Source: Bimuria novae-zelandiae CBS 107.79 (taxonomy: Eukaryota > Ascomycota > Dothideomycetes > Pleosporales > Didymosphaeriaceae). Taken from it: a DNA stretch of 64,000 bases. Of this stretch, positions 35,605 to 46,226 are shown piece after piece. Numbering within the stretch: the stretch's first letter is position 1; each line of letters starts with the position of its first letter. The stretch spans positions 1 through 64,000 of the forward strand of contig ML976771.1 of the NCBI GenBank assembly GCA_010015655.1, written 5' to 3'. The notes beneath the pieces were generated by a model, which had not been told where the DNA came from, did not search any database, and was given only the letters and a program-made list of their open reading frames with translations. Made by a program: the position numbers and the translations under genes.

Positions 35605-37464
35605 ATGGATCCAATTCAAGCTGCGATAGATGAGATCGAATCGCGAGAACCAGGAGAAGATTTTTCATATACAGAAATTGCTACCAGATATGGTGTTAAT
35701 CGATCTACACTCTCACGAAGGCACCGAGGTGTTACCGCGACGCGTGCAGCCAACACAATCAATCAGCGAAAGCTCAACCCACAGCAAGAGCAGGAGCTTG
35801 TACGATATATCAAAAGGCTCACAGAGAGACATATACCTCCTACTAGAGAGATGATACAGAATTTTGCCTCGACGATAGCAAAGGAGCCAGTCAGCGAGAG
35901 CTGGGTTACCCGCTTTATCAACCAACACAGCATTCATCTCATCTCGCAATGGACCGTCGGCATGGACAGCAATCGCCACAAAGCTGATTCAGTGGATAAA
36001 TATCGCCTCTATTTCAACCTTGTACACAGCAAGATCGATCAATATCGCATAGATCCTCGTCATATCTACAATATGGATGAAAAAGGTGTCCTGATCGGTA
36101 TCGTTGGTAGAACAAAGAGGATATTCAGCAGACGAATGTGGGAGAAGAAGGAGGTTAGGGCATCACTCCAGGATGGCAATCGCGCGTGGATCACGCTCCT
36201 AGCATGTATCTGCGCTGATGGATCAGCTTTGCCGCCAAGCCTTATCTATGAGGCTGCCAACAAGGACATCCAATCAAGCTGGGTAGAGGATATCAAGGCA
36301 GGATATCATGAAGTCTTTATCACCTCATCATCCTCTGGCTGGACGAACAACGATATCGGGCTTGCCTGGCTTGAGCAGGTGTTTGATCGCTGTATAAAAG
36401 AGAAGGCTCGACGATTATATTAACTTTTAATTATAGACAGCCACGGATCTCATGTCACTATAGACTTTATTAACTACTATAATTAGAATAGGATCCTGCT
36501 TGCTGTCCTGCCTCCTTATTTAACTTATACACTTTAGCCACTTGATGTTGCGATGTTCAAGCCTCTATCAACAGCCTACTTAGCAGAGCTATCAAGATAC
36601 CTTTATAGAAGCTAGGGCCTAGCTTCTATCACCAAAGGCGACTTCTTTCCCCTATTCTGGAATGCGTGGAAGGCCTCTTTCAAGGAATTAACTATCCTCA
36701 GCTCTTTTAGAGTCACAGGTATATCGCCACCTGATCCTGACCCTATCCTTAATAGGTTCACCCAGGATTAAGAATCAGGCAATAGCTCCTCATCAGGGCT
36801 TAGCGATCATGACTGGAGAAAGATGGATAGGCTTGTACGCTCTGTAGTGAGTGATCAAAGTAGCAAGGATACACAGAAGCTTCGTCAATCACTCCACCAC
36901 CTATCTGTTGAAAATGAGCTGCTTAAGCATGACAACGATAGGCTTAGGCAGGCGCTATCTATTAAGAAGAAGCGTAATAAGAAGAGCAAAGCTCTAGACC
37001 TTTAATAGCGCTAGGAGTATCATGGTAGGGCTATCTTATAGTCACCAAGGAAAGTAAGGGAGGCACGTTATCGTTAATTAATTAAGGAGCAAGAGGATAA
37101 GTAGCAGCAGCTTTAAAAAGCAAAGACAGTAGAGCTAAAGAAGGCAGCTAAGCTATACAAGGAGAAAATCCAGCAAGAAAAGCGTGCAGCGAGAGAGGCA
37201 GCGAAGAAGGCAAAGGAGAAGGAGAGAGCTGAAAAGGCAGCTCAGCGCACTGCCCAGAAGTCTGCCGATAACGCTAAAAAGGCTCTACAACTATCCCAAA
37301 GGAGTAAGAGAAAAGCTTCTCAGCCATCTCCACAGAGCAGAAAGCGTCAGAAACGTGTTGTTGATGCTACGGATGTTGGGGAGGCCTCAAAGGGCGCATC
37401 TGCTGCCCCAACCAAATCCACACGGAGCGGCCGCGACGTCAAGCTTCCAGATAGATTTAAATAG
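35605..37464 (+). pseudogene. DDE1 (pogo-like) transposase, lightly RIP-damaged
   Basis: Plus strand, ATG at 35605, one frame to TAG at 37462-37464 (about 619 codons). Order: helix-turn-helix (FSYTEIATRYGVNRSTLSRR then HRGV), CENPB-type domain (EQELVRYIKRLTERHIPPTR, then SWVTRFINQHS) and DDE core. The core has IYNMDEKGVLIGIVGRTKR with the first Asp, LLIIDSHGSHVT after a TAA at 36421 with the second Asp, and QPLDVAMFKPLS with the CAG now TAG. A coiled coil (LHHLSVENELLKHDNDRLRQ) follows, then a Lys/Arg/Ala-rich tail ending TRSGRDVKLPDRFK. Stops occur at 36421 and at several later TAA/TAG sites, all explicable as C-to-T in CAA/CAG. The first 272 codons are still open. It would cut and paste at TA sites if intact. 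Confidence 0.9.
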
Positions 37465-37568
37465 TGCAAATGAATCGCAGCTATCGATTTACTATCCTAG
37501 TAGAAAATCTTATAATAATATTGTTTGTGGGTGGTTCTGCAGCCTTATTTCTAATAGAGCGTTTATGG

Positions 37569-37616
37569 TGTTCGGCGTGCATTGGCTGAATCCGTGCATT
37601 GGGTGCACGGACACGT
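37569..37616 (-). repeat. Right inverted repeat, pogo element
   Basis: Perfect partner of 35508-35555; TA at 37617-37618. Confidence 0.97.
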
Positions 37617-38167
37617 TAGGAGAGAACGACGGCGGACCCTTCGGCGGATTCCTACCTCAACACCCTCTTGCTTTTCTTTCATTCCCTTCAACAACCAGAA
37701 CAGATACCCTCGTCTCACGTTCCATCGGCTTTCAATGAGATATCCATCCTGAACAAACTCTGAAGAGAAATTGATCTTCCATCATGGCTAGCCACCTGGC
37801 ACATTCAGACCGCTATGGAATCTTCGCAATTGGACTGAGCGCATACCCACCGGAGCAATCAATACCTCAATTCATGCATGCTCAATTATTCTATGGCTAT
37901 GAAATACAATTCGACTGACTAATCCGACGAGGCTCTCCTACGCGCATGGTTGTTGGCCTCCATGCAGCAAGTGGGGCAGTGCACATCTCTTTCTAGGCGC
38001 CTACATTCTCAACCGCTCGACGTGCCCGCGCTTTCATCCTAATATCTGCATCGGTTACCGTGCTCCAATACGTTCGCATTGTTTTACTACAACAGACTGC
38101 CCGAGGATTAGCCAGGAGCGTTGATCTTCCGCTCCATTTGTGCAACCTTGAGTTCAGCCTCGCCACG
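37617..38167. other. Intergenic, upstream of G-alpha fusion gene
   Basis: 550 bp of GC-normal sequence with no supported gene. It probably holds the promoter of the gene starting at 38168. Confidence 0.5.
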
Positions 38168-40253
38168 ATGGCGGACCCTCTCACAGTGGTTGGCGCCATC
38201 GCATCGTCTATCCAAATCATTGACGTCCTAACTAAAGCTATCTCAGCACTTGACACACTCCGCGCACAGTGGCAGAGCTCCGATATCGCCCTTCTCAGCC
38301 TAACTTCCCAGCTAGGGGCACTAAGCGCTGCTCTTTCCAAGATTCAAGAGTGGATGGAAAGTGGTGTCGATGAGGTTCATCACCAACTCGTCATGGACCT
38401 AAACACATCCATCAGTTGCTGTAAGATGCTTGCGTCGAAGCTATACAGCGAGATCAGCGACCTGCAGAAAGCACCCGGTGGCTCGCTATTGACCACTACA
38501 AAGGCAAGGTTCATGTTCAAGAGAAGCGGAGTAGGCGAACTCCAGAGTATGATTGATCGACAGACTGCGGCTTTGACGTTGCTTCTCACAGCTTGCAACA
38601 GGCAAGTACAGCCAGCCTCCTACACCCTAAACGTACGGACCTGACAGGTCTAAGCAAGTCTCTCTCAAAACAGCAAGAGATCCTTGGAACATCAGGTGCT
38701 CGAAAGCGTATGGATCGTGTGTACGAGGATACGGAATCACTCCGGGGCACGCTGGACTCGTCTTCATTCCACTCGCGAAGCACAGAAAGAAGCTCGAGAC
38801 TTTCTATGCTATTTGATTTTGACGACCAGCTCTTCTCGTCGAGATCGTACAAAGCCATGATTAGGAAGACGGTCAAGCTTTCGATCCGTTCGCCAGGCAA
38901 GCATGCACCAGGTCCGGAGGAAGTAATAACTCGGGTATCTAGCAACGCAATAGGATCCACATCACCAGCGGTGCCGTTGCTCGGCAATATCGATCAGCAA
39001 ATCATGCGCCCGCGAAACCGGCTCGAACCTACAAAGATCGTCTTGCTAGGTACGCTGACCAACTACTCACAAGCCATGAGGAATGCTGACCGTATATGGA
39101 GGCCAAGGAGAATCATCAAAAACCACCTTTGTGAAGCACTTGGAATGGATCTATGGTCCCGGTTTTCCAACAGAAGAGCGAGAAGTGTGGAGAAACATCA
39201 TACACGACGACCTGCTCACAGCGTATCACGGACTTCAACGCGCCTATGAAAAAAAATGCCCATACGGCATAGAGCTTGAAAATGATATTTGGGTAAGTTT
39301 GAATTCCCCTATTAATTTTCATGTGCGTTTAATCAATGTTAGCCACGGGTGATGAGGATTGAGCTTGCTTCCGGTGATCAACCGGAGCTCTTTCAATCTG
39401 CCTTCCCATATGTATTCAAAAGGCTGGTCGACGAATCGGCGGATATAGTGATGCGCAATGGCGGTGCCGGAAGCCTGCCTGATAACATTGACTAGTGAGT
39501 TGCGTTCCGCTCTGTGGGTGAACAAAGGTTGATATTTGAAGCTTTGTAAATCATCTCGTCCGCATTTGCGATATAAACTACATACCTACCGGCGGCGACA
39601 TTCTCCGCGCTCGAACGCGCACTACTGGCATACACAGGTATACGTATACTTCGCCTGACTACAAATCGTTTCAAGTCTACGATGTTGGCGGCGAGCGGTC
39701 TGAACGTAAGAAATGCATCAAGGTCTTTGACCAAAGTGCTGTAGTATTATTGTTCGTGCCAATAGACAGCTATGACCAGATTCTATACGAGGATGAGAAT
39801 ACGGTAAGTTGTCCCTCGATCTCTGTCAGCCTTTACCATGTTTCTACTCTAATAAACAATCAGAACCGCATGCAAGAGGCTCTCACGCTTTTCAAATCGC
39901 TAGTTAACACTGAGGATTGGTGGAAAGAAAGCAGGATGTCCCTCTGCTTTACTAAATGCGACCTCTTCGAGAAGAAGATCCAATCTGGATCAACCCCTCT
40001 CAACGTTTACTTCCCGGAATATGCAGGCTCACCCACAGATGTCGCTGAATGCAGGAAATATATCACGTGGAGGTTTACTCAGTTACTAGAGCAGCGAAGC
40101 GAGCTGGGCGTGTTCTACCTAGACGTAACAGATACTGGACACGTCCGAGAGGTGGTTGAAACAAGTCTTGGGGGTGGGTATTCAACGTCGCCGCGCTATA
40201 ACCACTTTGACAGACGAGGCGATAGTCTGCATGAGAATGTGACACGGATCTGA
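38168..40253 (+). CDS. STAND N-terminal domain / divergent G-alpha fusion
   Basis: Six exons: 38168-38605, 38674-39049, 39102-39292, 39343-39494, 39542-39803, 39864-40253. They total 1,809 nt (602 residues) with the frame kept at every join. Residues 1-146 match the fungal N-terminal domain of STAND proteins (MADPLTVVGAIASSIQIIDV, then LSLTSQLGALSAALSKIQEW). About 120 Ser-rich residues follow. From residue 265 comes a complete G-alpha fold. Its P-loop is GQGESSKTT (271-279), switch I LRARTRTTGI keeps the catalytic Arg, and switch II is YDVGGERSERKK. There Glu437 replaces the Gln that drives GTP hydrolysis. LYEDENTNRMQEALTLF follows, then TKCD (503-506) where N/TKxD binds guanine, and YLDVTDT for TCAT. 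The N-terminal G-alpha myristoylation site is absent because the domain is internal. G-alpha proteins are GTP switches; STAND N-terminal domains trigger fungal immune-type cell death. The fusion suggests a nucleotide-gated effector (inference). The first intron (38606-38673) is the least certain join. Confidence 0.85.
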
Positions 40254-40439
40254 ATTCCTCTGGCAGCGCTGCCTTATAGATGGCGCGGTTGAAAATACCA
40301 CGAGTTGAAAGCACTCGCAAAAGCGCTAAGGCAAGCTGCCCATTCACCACGATTTCCGCGAGCCCTCAGAATTTCATTTAAAGACGTGCTCTTCCCTCAT
40401 CATTGACACTTCACGTCCGTTGACCTATCGACTTCCACA
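40254..40439. promoter_or_regulatory. Short intergenic promoter region of BTB gene
   Basis: 186 bp between the G-alpha fusion stop and the BTB ATG at 40440, so it must hold the BTB core promoter. It ends in a pyrimidine-rich run before the ATG. No TATA box is obvious. Confidence 0.4.
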
Positions 40440-41408
40440 ATGCCACAGGCTTCGGCGACCCCTGTGGGCCCGAAAACTCCGCAGCCGCGAGGTTTCAGAC
40501 CTTTGTTCGGAATACCTACTCCCCGTTCCATTGCAGGACCCAAAAACTCACCAAGTAGTACCACGCCTGGCACCCACATTACTACCGCGCAGAAACTCTT
40601 CAATTCGGCTTCTACCCCATCAACACCTGTACAATTGACACCCGCACATCAGAGCCCAGCTGAGTCGAAATATGTTTCGGTCGGAACAATCAAGAGGTGA
40701 GCAGACCTCCTACTCATAATGAAAAAATCGCTAATATAAAACAGCTACGGCAACGACTGCATAAACACTGTCGTCGGCAATGTCCCTCACCAGCGAACCT
40801 TCTCCATCCACGCAGAGCACATCGCGCCCCGTTCCCGCTTCTTCGAAGACGCAACTCCCGGAAGCACTATACACCTCCCCGACGACAACCCCCGCATCTT
40901 CGCCCTATACGTGCACTACCTTTACACCGGCCACCTAGCCGTCCTCGACTATCCCACTCCCGTCTCAGCCTCCTCCCCACCCGCGTCGCGCCTTTACCTT
41001 ATCGCACACCTCTACGTCCTCGCGGAGAAACTCGAAGACGCCACCGCAAAACGAGCCTTCCTGGATGCGCTCGTCGACGAAACAGATAAAACGCAAACGG
41101 CCGGTGGCGCGCATTTCCCGGGCAATCAGGTTGTTAACACTGTGTATGACGGCACGATGAGCGGGTCGCCGGCACGGAAGCTGCTGGTTGATTTGTACAC
41201 GTGTAATGATGAGTGTTTTATCTCGAAGACGTATGAGGAGGAGGAGTGGCCGGTGGAATTTCTAAGGGATCTGGAGGTTGGGATGGAGGCGTTGGGGAGG
41301 GAGTGGGTGCCAAGGGTGGAGTGGCAGAGTCCGAGGGGGAAGGTGGGTGTATATTTGGAGGAGGTGGAGGATGCAGGCAGTGTGGAGAAGGAGCTCAAGA
41401 AGACGTGA
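40440..41408 (+). CDS. BTB/POZ domain protein, intact
   Basis: Exon 1 40440-40696, a 48-bp intron (40697-40744, GTGAGC..AACAG), exon 2 40745-41408; 921 nt, 306 residues. The N-terminus is Pro/Ser/Thr-rich (about 85 residues). The BTB domain spans about residues 80-190. It includes CINTVVGNVPHQRTFSIHAE, then HIAPRSRFFEDATPG, then IHLPDDNPRIFALYVHYLYT and LIAHLYVLAEKLEDATAK. The C-terminal extension has ARKLLVDLYTCNDECF. It is the only complete one of three BTB genes in 31-41 kb. The three share the ARKLLVD motif but differ widely elsewhere. BTB proteins commonly oligomerise or link substrates to cullin-3; its partner is unknown. The ORF ends 73 bp before a Tc1/mariner insertion. Confidence 0.88.
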
Positions 41409-41481
41409 GCGTGTCTTGATAGAGGGGCGTACCGGCTGCTTGGGTTGACAATGGCATGGGTGGTTCTTTCGAAGAGCACTA

Positions 41482-43223
41482 CAAAGGGTAATCTCAATAA
41501 AGTCGGCCGTCATGTGACTTGCCAAGAAGCTAGCGCGTCACTAGCGGAACAGAGTCTCCGAGCCTCCGAGCCTCTAAGAGCTCTATAGAGCGTCAACACC
41601 TACACTTCAACCTCACGTTTCTCACTTAATATAGCTTTAAATCCTGCTAAAAAAAGCTCTTAATTACTTTTAAAAGCCTAGCTAGCTGCTATCGTCGTTC
41701 TCAGGACAAAATACAACCTCACTTTCCCAGAAATCGCCACTAATTTAGGTATAACTAACCACGCCTGTGGTAAGGCATTTCGACGCGTTAAAGGCGCCGC
41801 AAAGGGCGACTTACTACAGGAATTGCTAGCTGCAACACCTACAGTTAAGCAGTCTCCTCCTGGCAGACCTGTAAAGGTACGCGATGGCTCTACGCTAAGC
41901 GCAAGACTACGGCATGACATTATTATATATGGCACCTACCAGGTGCATAACGCTGTCAGAGACCTCTGCGTAGAAGCTAGCATCACACTTAGTGAGAATA
42001 TAGTCTATAACATTGCTAGGGAGCACCGCGACAAGCAGCACCTATACGTAATAACTTATAAAGTATAACCTAAAAAACTAGCGCTTAGTAGTAATAATAA
42101 GAACTAGCGACTACAGTACTATGCCTAGCTTAAGGCTAAATATAACCTATACTTTCCACGTATTATATTTGTCTGCTATAATAAGACCTCTAAGTCTATT
42201 AGCAGGAGCAATATACGTGGCGGAAAGTAGAGGATTTTAAGACTAGTTAGATAAAATAGTAACGTCTACGCACTACCTATAACGCTACCTAAATTTAGTT
42301 TTATAATCTACGCTACTACTTTAACTAATACTACTTACTTTTATTAACGCCCTTGCGTTATTTAGGCTTAGGATAACAATAAGAGCTATAAGGACCTTAT
42401 ATAACGCGTCTCCTATATAAATAATATAGTAAAGGAGGCTTTTAAGGTTAAACGCTCTCGCGCGACTGTCGCTAGCACTAATAAAAAGTAGTAACTATAA
42501 GAAATTAATTATAATATTACCTATAATAATAGTTAACGCTAAGCTACTAATAAGGCTACTAATAAAAAGGGTGGAGCTCTCCGCGCAGGTATTAAGAAAC
42601 CTTTTACTATTAAAAAGTTCTTTAAAACAGAGGAGTTTGTATATAACGGAGGGAAGGGCATGAACGGCATCTAGTACGCAAAGAACATACTTAAGAAACA
42701 CCTATTCCCTTATTACTACGCTATACGCGATAATAACCTAGGCGTAGCTATCTATTTAATTTAAGATAACGTTCGCCTACACTTACTAGGTCTCTAGTAC
42801 TGCCAGCCAGAAATTAAAGCTCTAGGAATCAAGTTTAGCCCTCAGCCTCCTAATTCACCCGACTTACACCCAATTGAGCGCTGTTTTGGGCGTCTAGAAG
42901 GTTTTTTGGCAAGTTACGAATGCCTATCAAGTTCTAAGGAGGCCAAAAAGGCTGCAGAACAGTACATAAAGGAGGTCTGGCAAGGTGATGAGACACTCAG
43001 GCAGTATATGGCCGAAAAGCTTCATCCTACCTACTTTATGCGCGTTGCAGAGCTCTGCGAGGACGCAGGTGGCCAGAACAACTTTACAGCATAATTAGAA
43101 CATCTTATTTGGGTGTATTTGCTTATACTTTAGATGGAATCAAGATGCGCGACTTTTGAAGTCGCTACCCCTGCAGGAATCCCTGCTGCACGTGACGGCC
43201 GACTTTATTGAGATTACCCTTTG
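41482..43223 (+). mobile_element. Tc1/mariner element, RIP-degraded
   Basis: A 1,742-bp element with 35-bp inverted repeats (41482-41516 and 43189-43223; CAAAGGGTAATCTCAATAAA..., one mismatch, T/C). TA flanks both ends (41480-41481, 43224-43225). One plus-strand transposase, open only at its 5' and 3' ends. Confidence 0.93.
41700..43094 (+). pseudogene. Tc1/mariner (DDE_3) transposase pseudogene
   Basis: Plus strand. The helix-turn-helix N-terminus is still readable (LTFPEIATNLGITNHACGKA; PGRPVKVRDGSTLSARLRHD near 41870). The core is riddled with TAA/TAG from 42066 to 42780. The 3' end is intact from 42906: before it is DNVRLHLLGL, with the catalytic Asp, then FSPQPPNSPDLHPIERCFGR, which has the NSPDxxPIE hallmark, and YECLSSSKEAKKAAEQYIKE. 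It stops at 43092-43094. The acidic triad order fits DDE transposases of the IS630-Tc1 group. Confidence 0.85.
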
Positions 43224-43690
43224 TAACGTATGCGGCTGAGTGAGGTTTTGGCGGGTTGAAGAGTGGGCTCTCCGCAATATCAGTTCGCTACTGCGCCAAG
43301 ACTTGCGTTTGTGGGCGCTCGTTTGATGTTTACTTCAGTGCTGTCAACTGCCTCTCACTCTCCTCTAACTTATACCCTACCGCCGCGCAATGCCAAGCAC
43401 TTCGTTGCAAGCTTTTATTGAATACCTCTTTGCTCTTCACTTCGGAACCTTTCCTTTACCGTAGCTTGACATTCAGTGCACAGCGTCAGTCAATGCACAC
43501 GCCCAACACGATCGCTCGGCCAGCAACATGAGACTACTAAGCCACCAACAATCAATATTATCACGTGATTTTCTGGAGTTAAGGTCTGCTAGCCTTTAGG
43601 TGATTGCTAGCTGCTCAGGTTATAGATATCTACAGTGGGGATATCGCTAACAAGTGCAGCATATCGATCGGAACTCGAAGTCCTATAAAT
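43224..43690. other. Intergenic
   Basis: 470 bp between the mariner element and a small gene. An open frame 43256-43531 shows no domain. A short stretch near 43472-43500 resembles part of the inverted repeat of the 35.5-kb pogo element. Confidence 0.4.
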
Positions 43691-44080
43691 ATGGTCGAAT
43701 TAGGAGACGAATTCACCTTCGGTCGAACAACGGTGCTAGATACAGAGCTTCGCAACGTTGAAAAATGCAAGCAGCTCCTGAACGACGAGTACTACAGCGC
43801 TTTCAACCACACGACACCCCATTGCGGCATCTACCCCAAGATGAAAGTGATTCTCATAAGCGATAAGCTTAAGATAGCCTTGATGGCCCAAACCAGGGTC
43901 TACTCTGGGTATTCTAAGGCGATATTCGAGGACATGACGCGTTCCTACGTAAAGCGCTTCTTGGAGGCTCTGGCTGAAAGGGGCACTGGCGCTTGGGCGG
44001 AGCAGGATTACCATGTCTACACGATCACCTGGAGGTTTCTTGAATGTAAATTCCACGTTCCGCAAACCGGTCAAAACTGA
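43691..44080 (+). CDS. Hypothetical protein, 129 residues
   Basis: Single exon from ATG 43691 (MVELGDEFTFGRTTVLDTEL) to TGA. Alternative upstream codons in frame (from 43604) give a weaker start. No signal peptide or membrane segment. The stretch MKVILISDKLKIALMAQTRV and a Trp-rich end (WAEQDYHVYTITWRFLECKF) stand out. Codon use is like the neighbouring genes and there are no RIP stops, so it is probably real. No family recognised. A further open frame (about 44125-44451) could be a second exon but I could not place splice sites. Confidence 0.45.
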   Translation: MVELGDEFTFGRTTVLDTELRNVEKCKQLLNDEYYSAFNHTTPHCGIYPKMKVILISDKLKIALMAQTRVYSGYSKAIFEDMTRSYVKRFLEALAERGTGAWAEQDYHVYTITWRFLECKFHVPQTGQN

Positions 44081-44434
44081 CACCTCGCAGTCCATGACAA
44101 TGTGTCATCGATGACAAGCTACGTGTGAAAGATTTGAAAACGCTCGACCTCGAAGAATCCTCTTGTGGAAGCGAGGACGATCAGTACGTTGTCTTTGGCA
44201 ATAGCGTCCGAGTTAACATTCCCCGTGATGATGAGGTTCAAGGCGGTGGGGTGCAAGGCGGTAGTGCCCCAAGCGTAACGTCATCCACGAAAGGTGGACT
44301 ATATCACGGAAGTCTTGTACGGAATAAGGCAAGGGTAGGTGACTGCTGTGGACGGCGATTTCGTGGTCCACTATCCACTCCTTTGGTACCATCTGTTTTT
44401 GAAGTAATATTCACTCCTATTTGTATTAGTGGTA

Positions 44435-44508
44435 AGCTAGCCGATACGTAAGCTGGCCACCCGGGTAAGCTGGCCACCCCACCAAAACACGACACCTGCA
44501 CAAAACAC
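44435..44508 (+). repeat. Left inverted repeat with tandem subrepeats
   Basis: 74 bp, inverted partner of 46151-46224. Confidence 0.94.
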
Positions 44509-44534
44509 ACGATTTCTCAACAACGCTTCTTATG

Positions 44535-46122
44535 ATTGCCATTAACTACACATAGATTCAAGCGCTGCAGCTACTGTAGCTCTAGTAGCTACTTCTAAGG
44601 TGCTTAATATAGTAGATCTACGTAGTTAAACTGCTAAAGCCTCGGCTGCGCGCATAGCCTCCCTAATACTCTCTACCTCTGCAAAGCATTAATTTAGGTC
44701 TACTCGAACGCGCTTACGCTGACGCTGAGAGGTAGATATCTCTAGCTGCTGCTCAAGTCGTCTTTTCTCTGCTTCTAGGCCTGCAGCTCTAGCATTTGCA
44801 GCTGCTAGAGCCTTACCTGCTTTCTGTAGGAGTAGCCGGGTCGTACGACCTGGATTCTCGACGCTCTGGACGCTGCGCTGCGCTATATAGAGATCGTGAG
44901 GGCCCTGGGGAGTAGAGAGGAAGCTCTGGAGCTGCTGCTAAGGCTGCTACTAACGTGTAGGCGTAGTAGGCCTCTGAGAGACCTGCGACGAGCTGAGCAC
45001 ATAATTAATGTTAAATGGGCAGATACCAGATGCCTGCCAGCCAGCTCGAATTACACGCTCTGTGAAGCCTTCCTCCCTAGCTTAATAATAGCAGGTAATA
45101 AAGCGCTCCTTCTTAACAGGCGTAGCGTCATCAAGTAATGCGAGCTCCTAGATCTAACGCCTGTAGCTAGACTTGATCACAGAGAAAGGAGCAAGATCAA
45201 GAGGCTATAGGACGTGTGAAGTGTGCGCAGGTAGATATAGGAGCTATATACGATGCAGCTTGCAGAGCCACAGGAAGTCTATATCAATATAGCTACCGTG
45301 ACCGTCGAGGATAAGGAGCCTGTGCTGGCCATCAGATACAGCCGTCTCAGGTATAAATATGCGCTATAGCCACTCAACACCTATCGCTTTTGACGTCCAT
45401 CCGTTCTCAGAGGTAGTGTAGATCCAGTCAGGTACGTGGGACGAGGAGAACCATGTTATCTATAGGCTCTGGCCCTTAAAGATAACCACACAGCGTAGCT
45501 TCCGCCCTGTCGCCGATACACACTCGATTATAGAGACCCACTGGCGATTCTCTGGAGAGCGAACATAAGCCTTCTTCTTCTAACTACTAGAGAGTACTCT
45601 GGTGTTGGTACATACCCCTAGGGCAATGCCAGTCTCATCCATATTGTATGTGTTCTCCACCCGTATGTTGAGCCGCCGTCGAGTCTGTTCGTAGAGCTCT
45701 AGGAACGCGCGTAGCTGCTCTGGTGTCGCTGCATCAGCTCTCTAAGCCTCTAGCTTTCTGCCGACTACAGAGGCAACGCGTGGCTGGCGCCAGAGGAAGT
45801 GTAAGAGCCAGAGCTTGCCAATAGGCTAGTTGTCGCTATTCATACGTAGAATTCGATTAGCCATTTCTCGAGCGCGAGCGTGTAAGGGAGGGCAGGCACG
45901 TGCGTCTTCTTTAAGGATCCATTCTACTAGGAAGTCCTCCTGTAGAGGAGTTAGACGCTGCCAGTGTTAGTAACTAACGCGTCGGTTTTATACGCCATTA
46001 ATGCGCGTCGATAGGATTAATTAAGGAACACCGTACGCGGTAGCCGCAGCGCGATAACTAGAATAAATACCTGCATTAAAATCTCTAATAGCTAATTGTA
46101 TAGCATGCTTACGGGCGTCCAT
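44535..46122 (-). pseudogene. DDE1 transposase, few nonsense codons
   Basis: Minus strand, ATG at 46122 (MDARKHAIQLAIRDFNAGIY). Helix-turn-helix (SSYRAAATAYGVP), CENPB-type region (LTPLQEDFLVEWILKEDAR, then REMANRILRM), DDE core. The core has VENTYNMDETGIALGVCTNT, first Asp, then VSIIECVSATGRKLRCVVIF. Then come SENGWTSKAIGVEWL and RLLILDGHGSYIDIDFLWLC, second Asp, then LYLPAHTSHVL-stop-PLDLAPFS with the third acidic residue. Its C-terminus has a Gln-rich linker and a coiled coil (LEAEKRRLEQQLEISTSQRQ). About a dozen TAA/TAG stops, mostly at codons where Gln or Trp is expected. Full length (about 520 codons). The plus-strand open frame 44896-45138 is its antisense shadow. Confidence 0.88.
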
Positions 46123-46150
46123 ATTAATAAGCGTTGTGGAGAGATATGGC

Positions 46151-46224
46151 GTGTTTTGTGCAGGTGTCGCGTTTTGGTGGGGTGGCCAGCTTACCCGGGT
46201 GGCCAGCTTACGTATCGGCTAGCT
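46151..46224 (-). repeat. Right inverted repeat with tandem subrepeats
   Basis: Partner of 44435-44508. Confidence 0.94.
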
Positions 46225-46226
46225 TA

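Larger units (their letters stand above)
35508..37616 (+). mobile_element. pogo-like transposon with perfect 48-bp inverted repeats
   Basis: A 2,109-bp element. Terminal inverted repeats 35508-35555 and 37569-37616 match at 48 of 48 positions (outer end ACGTGTCCGTGCACCC). TA flanks both ends (35506-35507, 37617-37618). It carries one transposase frame on the plus strand with scattered TAA/TAG codons. Perfect ends with a lightly mutated interior mean recent arrival followed by mild RIP. Confidence 0.97.
44435..46224 (-). mobile_element. pogo-type transposon with repeated terminal motif
   Basis: A 1,790-bp element with 74-bp inverted repeats (44435-44508 and 46151-46224, one mismatch). TA flanks at 44433-44434 and 46225-46226. 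Inside each terminus AAGCT(G/A)GCC occurs three times in tandem, the last two as GTAAGCTGGCCACCC units. Each repeat ends with CCCACCAAAAC(A/G)CG, a block also found in the element at 58664. One minus-strand transposase with only a handful of stops. Confidence 0.95.

Noticed and set aside
37184..37738. 184-residue Arg-rich frame
   Set aside because: Alternate frame of the Lys/Ala-rich transposase tail and beyond the element end; not a gene.
43472..43505. Partial resemblance to the 35.5-kb pogo terminal repeat (TCAG-CAATGCAC...AACA)
   Set aside because: Only about 20 bp with a 2-bp gap and no partner or TA-flanked end; could be chance or a very old fragment.
44896..45138. 80-residue plus-strand frame in the 44.4-kb element
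   Set aside because: Antisense shadow of the coiled-coil end of the minus-strand transposase.
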